From Tistlia consotensis USBA 355 (GTDB taxonomy: Bacteria > Pseudomonadota > Alphaproteobacteria > Kiloniellales > DSM-21159), in assembly GCF_900177295.1 (NCBI RefSeq), contig NZ_FWZX01000007.1, positions 62,001-126,000 on the forward strand: 64,000 nt of DNA, given 5' to 3'. The number at the start of each line of letters is the position of its first letter. Position 1 is the stretch's first letter. This document shows, piece after piece, positions 57,902 to 64,000 of this stretch. The translations under genes were made by a program, and so were the position numbers. Under the pieces are notes generated by a model that made no database searches, had not been told where the DNA came from, and saw only the letters and a program-made list of their open reading frames with translations.

Positions 57902-59122
57902 TCACCTGGACGGCACTGCCGGCCGGCCCGAAGCCGCCGGCCGGTGTCGATCGCCCGGAGCATCGCCGCTGGCCCAGTGCGTCGTCGTGGTCCGGATCAC
58001 CAGCTGGCTCAGCTGCGTCGAGGATGGCCGTGCTGCCTCCAGCCGGCTCAGCAGGGTGCCGTCGATGATGCCGTCGGGCACCGCGCCGACCCGCCTCTGG
58101 AAGGCGACGACCGCCGCCCTGGTCAGGGCATCCGCGACGCCGTTGACCGGCCCGGGGTTGATACCGTTCTGCAGCAGGCCGCGCTGCACCTTAGCGACGA
58201 GGTCGCTGGGCGCCTGGGCAGCTGGGGCCCGGGCCGTCCGCGACGGCCGGGGCGCCGGCGCCGGGCCGTGTGCCATCGTCCGTCCGGCCAGGGGTGACGC
58301 CTGGGCATCGGGCGCCGCGGCATGCAGAGGCGCCCTGTCGGCCGCATTGTCCAGCTTCGCGGCGGCGCGCGCCGTCACCGTCCGGGTGGGCCGCGGATCG
58401 GCCTGCGCCGCGGCGCTCGTCGGCCCGCCGGACCGGATCGACGGGGGTGGCGCGGCCGGGCCGGCGATCTCGCCCGGCGGCACCGCCCGAACGACCGGCT
58501 CGCCGGCCACGGCGGGCGTCTCGGGCGCCGGCACCGCGTCCGCCGCCTGCGGCGGTGGGGCCGCCGGCTCGGAGGGCGCAGGGCTGCGCTCCGCCGGGTC
58601 GCGCCGGACCGGCGTCGCGGCGGCGTTCCCGTGCGGGCTGGCGCCGGCAGACGCCACGGCGGCGGGCGGCGGCTCCGCGCCGCCGGAAAACTGCGACAGC
58701 AGGGCCGCGCCGAGGCCGGCCGCGGCGAGCAGCACCGCGGCGGCGAGCGCCGGACCCGAGAGCGCTTCCGGCAGCCGCCGTGGCCGGCTCGAGCGCCCAC
58801 GATCGCGCCCCTCGGCCCTGACGCCGCCCGGGCGCCGCTGTCGGGCGGCGGCCCCGCTGCCGGCCGGGGCGTCGGATCCCTGCTTCTGCCGGTTCGCGGA
58901 GCGGCCCTCCGGCACGGCACGACCCGCACTGGCGGCCAGCGCCTCGAACCCCTCGAAGCCCTCGGCATCGGAGACGCCGTCGGGTCTCGCACCGCCGTCC
59001 TGCCGGCCGCCGGGCCGACGCCGGCCCTCGAGGCTGGAGGTCCATTCAGCGCCCCAGTCGAGGCGCGGACCGTCGGCTCCGCCGTTCCGGCCGTCGCTGC
59101 TTCCGATTCCGTCACATCTCAT
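57902..59122 (-). CDS. Membrane-anchored protein with C-terminal peptidoglycan-binding domain
   Basis: This 406-residue protein has a disordered, Gly/Arg-rich cytoplasmic part, one membrane helix (ALAAAVLLAAAGLGAALLSQF, roughly residues 125-145) and a long Pro/Ala-rich periplasmic stalk. A peptidoglycan-binding domain lies at about 320-375 (VAKVQRGLLQNGINPGPVNGVA, TRAAVVAFQRRVGA). Such domains hold proteins to the cell wall. The ATG at 59122 follows CGGAGCG. The function is unknown. Low-complexity regions make the exact start and the internal borders uncertain. It is convergent with the HAD gene, 11 bases apart. Confidence 0.75.
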   Translation of the reverse strand: MRCDGIGSSDGRNGGADGPRLDWGAEWTSSLEGRRRPGGRQDGGARPDGVSDAEGFEGFEALAASAGRAVPEGRSANRQKQGSDAPAGSGAAARQRRPGGVRAEGRDRGRSSRPRRLPEALSGPALAAAVLLAAAGLGAALLSQFSGGAEPPPAAVASAGASPHGNAAATPVRRDPAERSPAPSEPAAPPPQAADAVPAPETPAVAGEPVVRAVPPGEIAGPAAPPPSIRSGGPTSAAAQADPRPTRTVTARAAAKLDNAADRAPLHAAAPDAQASPLAGRTMAHGPAPAPRPSRTARAPAAQAPSDLVAKVQRGLLQNGINPGPVNGVADALTRAAVVAFQRRVGAVPDGIIDGTLLSRLEAARPSSTQLSQLVIRTTTTHWASGDAPGDRHRPAASGRPAVPSR

Positions 59123-59296
59123 GCCGAGCGCTCCGAGGCCTGCCATCCCGCATCGGCGGCCGCGCCGTCTCCGGCAGCGCGGCACGCCGAGACCGAGGAA
59201 TCGTCCGCGGCTCCCACAGGTTCCGGTGCTCCGGCGACCTGCCGTCGTCGATCACAGCCTGCTCACAGCCACTTCCCGGCACCCGCCGCGAGGCGT

Positions 59297-60298
59297 CTAG
59301 GGCACCCGCCCCTCCTCGACGCCGTGGCAGGCCGTCTCGGTCGCGCCAAAGCGCTGCATCGGCGGCACCTCCGTCCGGCAGCGTGCGTCGGCGAAGCGGC
59401 AGCGCGGGTGGAACACGCAGCCGGACGGCGGGTTGAAGGGCGACGGCACCTCGCCCTCCAGGCGGATGCGCTGGCCCTTGCGCTCCGGGTCGGCGACCGG
59501 CGTCGCCGAGAGCAGCGCCTGGGTGTAGGGGTGGCGCGGCCGCGCGAAGACCTCCTCGACGCTCGCGATCTCGACCGGCCTGCCCAGGTACATGACCATG
59601 ACCCGGTCGCAGAACAGCCGGACCACCGAGAGGTCGTGGCTGATGAAGACGTAGGTCAGGCCGAAGCGCTGCTGCAGGTCGGTCAGCAGGTTGAGGATCT
59701 GCGCCTGGATCGAGACGTCGAGCGCCGAGACTGGCTCGTCGAGCACCAGGATCTTGGGCTCCAGCATCAGCGCCCGGGCGATCGCGATACGCTGGCGCTG
59801 GCCGCCCGAGAACATGTGCGGATAGCGGCCGTAGTGCTCGGGCCTGAGGCCGACGGCGCGCAGCATCTCCAGCGCCTTGGCGCGCCGCTCGGCCGGCCGC
59901 AGGGCCGTGTTGATGACCAGCGGCTCCTCCAGGATCGAGCCGATCTTCTGGCGCGGATTGAGCGAGGCGTAGGGGTTCTGGAAGACGATCTGGACGGTCG
60001 TGCGTAGCCGTCGGCGCGCCGCCCTGTCGGCCTCGCCGGCCTCGATGCCGTCGATCGAGAGCCGGCCCTCGGACGGCGTCTCGATCATGGTCAGCAGGCG
60101 CGCCAGGGTCGACTTGCCGCAGCCGGACTCGCCGACGATCGCCAGGGTCTCGCCGGCGGTCACCGAGAAGGTCGCGCCGTTGACCGCGCGGACCAGGGCC
60201 GGCGCGCCGAACAGGCCGCGGCGCAGGTCGTAGACCCGCTTCAGGTCGTGCGCCGCGACGATCGCGCCGACCGGGGCGGGCTGCTCGACGGCGCTCAC
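59297..60298 (-). CDS. dppF: Dipeptide/oligopeptide ABC transporter ATP-binding protein (DppF/OppF type)
   Basis: This 333-residue ATPase has Walker A VGESGCGKSTLARLL, the Q-loop QIVFQNPYASLNPRQ, signature FSGGQRQRIAIARAL, Walker B ILVLDEPVSALDVS, and a C-terminal Cys-containing segment GCVFHPRCRFADARCRTEVP typical of oligopeptide transporter ATPases (possible 4Fe-4S or zinc site). The GTG start at 60298 overlaps the dppD stop (GTGA). It is the last gene of the operon. Confidence 0.93.
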   Translation of the reverse strand: MSAVEQPAPVGAIVAAHDLKRVYDLRRGLFGAPALVRAVNGATFSVTAGETLAIVGESGCGKSTLARLLTMIETPSEGRLSIDGIEAGEADRAARRRLRTTVQIVFQNPYASLNPRQKIGSILEEPLVINTALRPAERRAKALEMLRAVGLRPEHYGRYPHMFSGGQRQRIAIARALMLEPKILVLDEPVSALDVSIQAQILNLLTDLQQRFGLTYVFISHDLSVVRLFCDRVMVMYLGRPVEIASVEEVFARPRHPYTQALLSATPVADPERKGQRIRLEGEVPSPFNPPSGCVFHPRCRFADARCRTEVPPMQRFGATETACHGVEEGRVP

Positions 60299-61263
60299 GC
60301 CAGCGGCTCCCGGACCGGATGGTGGCACAGCGCCTCGCCGAGCGCCGGCTCCAGGCGCGGCGGCGCGACGCTGCGGCAGAGCGCGTCGGCGCGCGCGCAG
60401 CGCGGATTGAACAGGCAGCCCGCGGGCCGGTCGCCCTGCCCCGGCACGACGCCGGGAATCGCCGGCAGGCGGCCGCCCTCGGCGCGCTCCGGCAGGGCCG
60501 CCAGCAGGGCGTGGGTGTAGGGATGGTGCGGCGCCCGGAACAGCCCCCTGACCGACTGCCGCTCGACCTGCTGGCCGGCGTACTGCACGACGACCCGCTC
60601 GGCGGTCTCGGCGACCACGCCCATGTCGTGGGTGATCAGCACCAGGGCCATGCCGGTCTCGTCGCGCAGCTGCAGCAGCAGGTCGAGGATCTGGGCCTGG
60701 ATGGTCACGTCGAGCGCCGTCGTCGGCTCGTCGGCGATCAGCAGCTTGGGCCGGCAGGCGATCGCCATGGCGATCAGCACGCGCTGGCTCATGCCGCCGG
60801 AGAGCTGGTGCGGAAAGGCGTCGATGCGCCGCTCCGGCTCCGGCATGCCGACCAGGCGCAGCAGCTCCAGGGTGCGCTCGCGGCGCTGGCGCCGGCCGAG
60901 CCCGAGGTGCGCCTGCAGCACCTCGCCGATCTGGAAGCCGGCGGTGAAGCAGGGATTGAGGCTGGCGATCGGGTCCTGGAAGATCATCGAGACGTCGCGG
61001 CCGATGACCTGGCGGCGCTGGCGGGCCGGCATGCGCTGCAGGTCCTCGCCCTCGAAGGTCAGGCGGTCGGCGGTGACGGTCGCGCCGTCCGGCAGCAGGC
61101 CCATGAGCGCCAGCATGGCAACCGACTTGCCCGAGCCGGACTCGCCGACGATGGCCACGACCTCGCGCGGGTCGACGGTGAGGTCGACCCCGTCGACGGC
61201 GCGGAACGGGCCGCTGGTCGTATCGAACTCGACGCTGAGGTTGCGGATCTCGAGCAGCGCCAT
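60295..61263 (-). CDS. dppD: Dipeptide/oligopeptide ABC transporter ATP-binding protein (DppD/OppD type)
   Basis: This 322-residue ATPase carries Walker A VGESGSGKSVAMLAL, SMIFQDPIASLNPCFT, signature LSGGMSQRVLIAMAI, Walker B LLIADEPTTALDVT, and the C-terminal GCLFNPRCARADALCRSVAPP. It pairs with DppF to drive import. It begins four bases after dppC. Confidence 0.93.
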   Translation of the reverse strand: MALLEIRNLSVEFDTTSGPFRAVDGVDLTVDPREVVAIVGESGSGKSVAMLALMGLLPDGATVTADRLTFEGEDLQRMPARQRRQVIGRDVSMIFQDPIASLNPCFTAGFQIGEVLQAHLGLGRRQRRERTLELLRLVGMPEPERRIDAFPHQLSGGMSQRVLIAMAIACRPKLLIADEPTTALDVTIQAQILDLLLQLRDETGMALVLITHDMGVVAETAERVVVQYAGQQVERQSVRGLFRAPHHPYTHALLAALPERAEGGRLPAIPGVVPGQGDRPAGCLFNPRCARADALCRSVAPPRLEPALGEALCHHPVREPLA

Positions 61264-61267
61264 TTGG

Positions 61268-62179
61268 CTAGGACCTCTTCAGCTTCGGGTCGAGGGCGTC
61301 GCGCAGCCCGTCGCCGACGAGGTTGATGGCCAGGACCGAGACCAGGATGGCGATGCCGGGGAAGGTCACGACCCACCAGGCGCGCAGGATGAACTCGCGC
61401 GCCTCGGCCAGCATCGTGCCCCACTCCGGGGTCGGCGGCTGGGCGCCCATGCCCAGGAAGCCGAGGGCGGCCGCGTCGAGGATCGCGTTGGAGAAGGACA
61501 GCGTCGCCTGGACGATCAGCGGCGCCAGGCAGTTCGGCAGGATCGTCAGGAACATCAGGCGCAGGGGCCCGGCGCCGACGGTGCGCGCCGAGACGACGTA
61601 GTCGCGGTGCTTCTCGGACATCACCGAGGCGCGGGTCAGGCGCACGAAGTGCGGCTGCAGCACGATGGCGATGGCGATCATGGCGTTGAGCAGCCCGGGC
61701 CCCAGGATCGCGACCAGCACCAGGGCCAGCAGCAGCGAGGGGAAGGCCAGGATCACGTCCATGACCCGCATGATCACGCCGTCGACCCAGGCGCCGAAAT
61801 AGCCGGCGACCAGGCCGATCAGGATGCCGCCGGTCAGCGCGATCGAGACCACGACGACGCCGATGAACAGCGAGAAGCGCGCGCCGAAGATCAGCCGCGA
61901 GAGGATGTCGCGGCCGACCGCGTCGGTGCCGAGCAGGTAGTCGAGCCGGCCGGCCTCGGCCCAGGCCGGCGGCATCAGCAGCGCGTCGCGGTTCTGCAGG
62001 ATCGGGTCTTGGGGGGCCAGCAGCGGCGCCAGCAGGGCGATCGCGACCAGGGCCACGAAGACCGCGAGGCCGAGCACGGCGCCGCGGTTGCGCCGGAAGT
62101 CGCGCCAGAAGTCGCGCAGCACCTGGCGGGTCGCCGAGCGGGCGGCGCGTTCGATGGCGGCGGTCGTGCTGTCGCTCAT
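61268..62179 (-). CDS. dppC: Dipeptide/oligopeptide ABC transporter permease (DppC type)
   Basis: This 303-residue permease has an N-terminal soluble part and six helices, with the substrate-channel core DAVGRDILSRLIFGARFSLF and the EAA loop FVRLTRASVMSEKHRDYVVSARTVGAG. The end reads LVGDGLRDALDPKLKRS, usual for DppC. It forms the channel with DppB. Confidence 0.94.
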   Translation of the reverse strand: MSDSTTAAIERAARSATRQVLRDFWRDFRRNRGAVLGLAVFVALVAIALLAPLLAPQDPILQNRDALLMPPAWAEAGRLDYLLGTDAVGRDILSRLIFGARFSLFIGVVVVSIALTGGILIGLVAGYFGAWVDGVIMRVMDVILAFPSLLLALVLVAILGPGLLNAMIAIAIVLQPHFVRLTRASVMSEKHRDYVVSARTVGAGPLRLMFLTILPNCLAPLIVQATLSFSNAILDAAALGFLGMGAQPPTPEWGTMLAEAREFILRAWWVVTFPGIAILVSVLAINLVGDGLRDALDPKLKRS

Positions 62180-62188
62180 CGCTAAACC

Positions 62189-63196
<1,008 letters not shown>

Positions 63197-63234
63197 CGGC
63201 GTCGACGGCGCTGGCGAAGCCGCGGAGGCCGGGA

Positions 63235-63257
63235 CCGGGCCGCGCCAGGCGGCCCGG
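63235..63257 (-). promoter_or_regulatory. Intercistronic stem-loop between dppA and dppB
   Basis: A perfect 9-bp GC stem (CCGGGCCGC with GCGGCCCGG) and a 5-base loop lie in the dppA-dppB gap. Such structures often give partial termination or stabilise the upstream message, so that the binding protein is made in excess over the permease. Confidence 0.6.
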
Positions 63258-63283
63258 CCCCGTGCCGATCCGCGGACCTGCCG

Positions 63284-64000
63284 TCAGTCGGCGAGGCTGA
63301 CGCCGTCGAAGCGGTGCGAGCCGAGCGGGTCCATCTTGTAGCCCTGGACCTTCTTCGACATCGGCATGAAGACCACCGAATGGGCGATCGTCGCCCAGGG
63401 CGCCTCGCGCTTGAAGACGACCTGCGCCTGCTCGTAGAGCTTGGTGCGCTCGGCCTTGTCCGAGGTCACCTTGGCCTTCTGGATCAGGTCGTCGAACTCC
63501 TTGTTGCACCACTGGGCACGGTTGGCACCGCCGACCGCGTCGCAGCCCAGCAGCACGGCCAGGAAATTGTCCGGGTCGCCGTTGTCGCCGGTCCAGCCGA
63601 GCAGCACGGCGCCGTCACGGTCCTCGGCCTTGGACAGCTTGAGGTACTCGCCCCATTCGTAGGAGACGATCTCGGCCTCGACGCCGACCTTGGCGAAGTC
63701 CGCCTGGATCAGCTCGGCCATGCGCCGGGCGTTCGGGTTGTAGGGGCGCTGCACCGGCATCGCCCAGATCTTCATCTTCAGGTCCTTGACCCCCGCGTCG
63801 GCCAGCATCTTCTTGGCCGCGGCGGGATCGTAGGGATCGTCCTTGATCGCCTTGTCGTAGGACCACATGGTCGGCGGGATCGGGTTGATCGCGGCCCGGC
63901 CGGCGCCCTGGAACACCGCGTCCAGGATCGCCTTCTTGTTGATCGCCATGTTGAGGGCCTTGCGGACCTCGACCTTGTCGAACGGCGGCATCTTGGTGTT
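63284..64000 (-). CDS. dppA: Dipeptide/oligopeptide ABC transporter substrate-binding protein (partial)
   Basis: This is the C-terminal 238 residues of an SBP_bac_5-family periplasmic binding protein; the 5' part lies beyond the window end. Diagnostic segments are PPFDKVEVRKALNMAINKKAI near the cut, WAMPVQRPYNPNARRMAE, VLLGWTGDNGDPDNFLAVLLGC and RTKLYEQAQVVFKREAPWATIAHS. It ends in VQGYKMDPLGSHRFDGVSLAD. The likely ligand is a dipeptide or glutathione-like compound; the sequence does not decide. Confidence 0.92.
   Translation of the reverse strand, partial: NTKMPPFDKVEVRKALNMAINKKAILDAVFQGAGRAAINPIPPTMWSYDKAIKDDPYDPAAAKKMLADAGVKDLKMKIWAMPVQRPYNPNARRMAELIQADFAKVGVEAEIVSYEWGEYLKLSKAEDRDGAVLLGWTGDNGDPDNFLAVLLGCDAVGGANRAQWCNKEFDDLIQKAKVTSDKAERTKLYEQAQVVFKREAPWATIAHSVVFMPMSKKVQGYKMDPLGSHRFDGVSLAD

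Overview
The window is GC-rich chromosomal DNA of an alphaproteobacterium, probably of the Rhodospirillales or a neighbouring order. The evidence is the divK-pleD cell-cycle pair with CtrA-like sites, a Ros/MucR regulator, a DinB with an N-terminal cysteine cluster, the order rpiB-glyA-nrdR, and ribE-ribB-ribH-nusB-thiL. Coding density is high. I saw no tRNA, rRNA, insertion sequence, prophage or CRISPR array.

Layout. 0-7.5 kb: rpmG, then pleD and divK on the minus strand, a ROK sugar kinase overlapping dinB, an FAD monooxygenase, an MFS transporter and a FliL-like membrane protein. 7.6-12.3 kb: a TPP riboswitch followed by thiC-thiO-thiS-thiG-thiE. 12.3-18.4 kb: a NIT-domain chemoreceptor and the minus-strand block ribE-ribBX-ribH-nusB-thiL. 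18.5-46.7 kb: a large exopolysaccharide or capsule locus. It holds the initiating phosphosugar transferase, Wzx, two Wzy/ligase-like proteins, WecG-type, GT4 and GT61 transferases, three methyltransferases, an AsnB amidotransferase, a radical SAM protein, Wzc, Wza, an outer-membrane barrel and an unknown secreted protein. 47.3-49.7 kb: nrdR, glyA and rpiB. 50-50.4 kb: mucR. 50.6-57.2 kb: a branched-chain amino acid ABC transporter (livHMGF, a small membrane protein, livK) with a divergent Lrp-family gene. 57.3-59.1 kb: a HAD phosphatase and a peptidoglycan-binding-domain protein. 59.3-64 kb: a dipeptide-type ABC transporter (dppABCDF), with dppA cut by the window edge.

How it fits together. 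The polysaccharide genes form a full Wzx/Wzy-type pathway: a lipid-linked repeat unit is started at 20.5-22.0 kb, decorated by the transferases, flipped by Wzx, polymerised and exported through Wzc/Wza. MucR, a known regulator of exopolysaccharide in this class, is encoded about 3 kb from the end of the locus. The locus sits exactly where many alphaproteobacteria have ribD: rpiB-glyA-nrdR lies on one side, ribE-ribBX-ribH-nusB-thiL on the other, all on the minus strand, and no ribD is present. I read this as a polysaccharide island that has split an ancestral housekeeping gene string. That is the most interesting large-scale feature of the window. A decayed copy of the locus's last gene lies at the nrdR-side junction.
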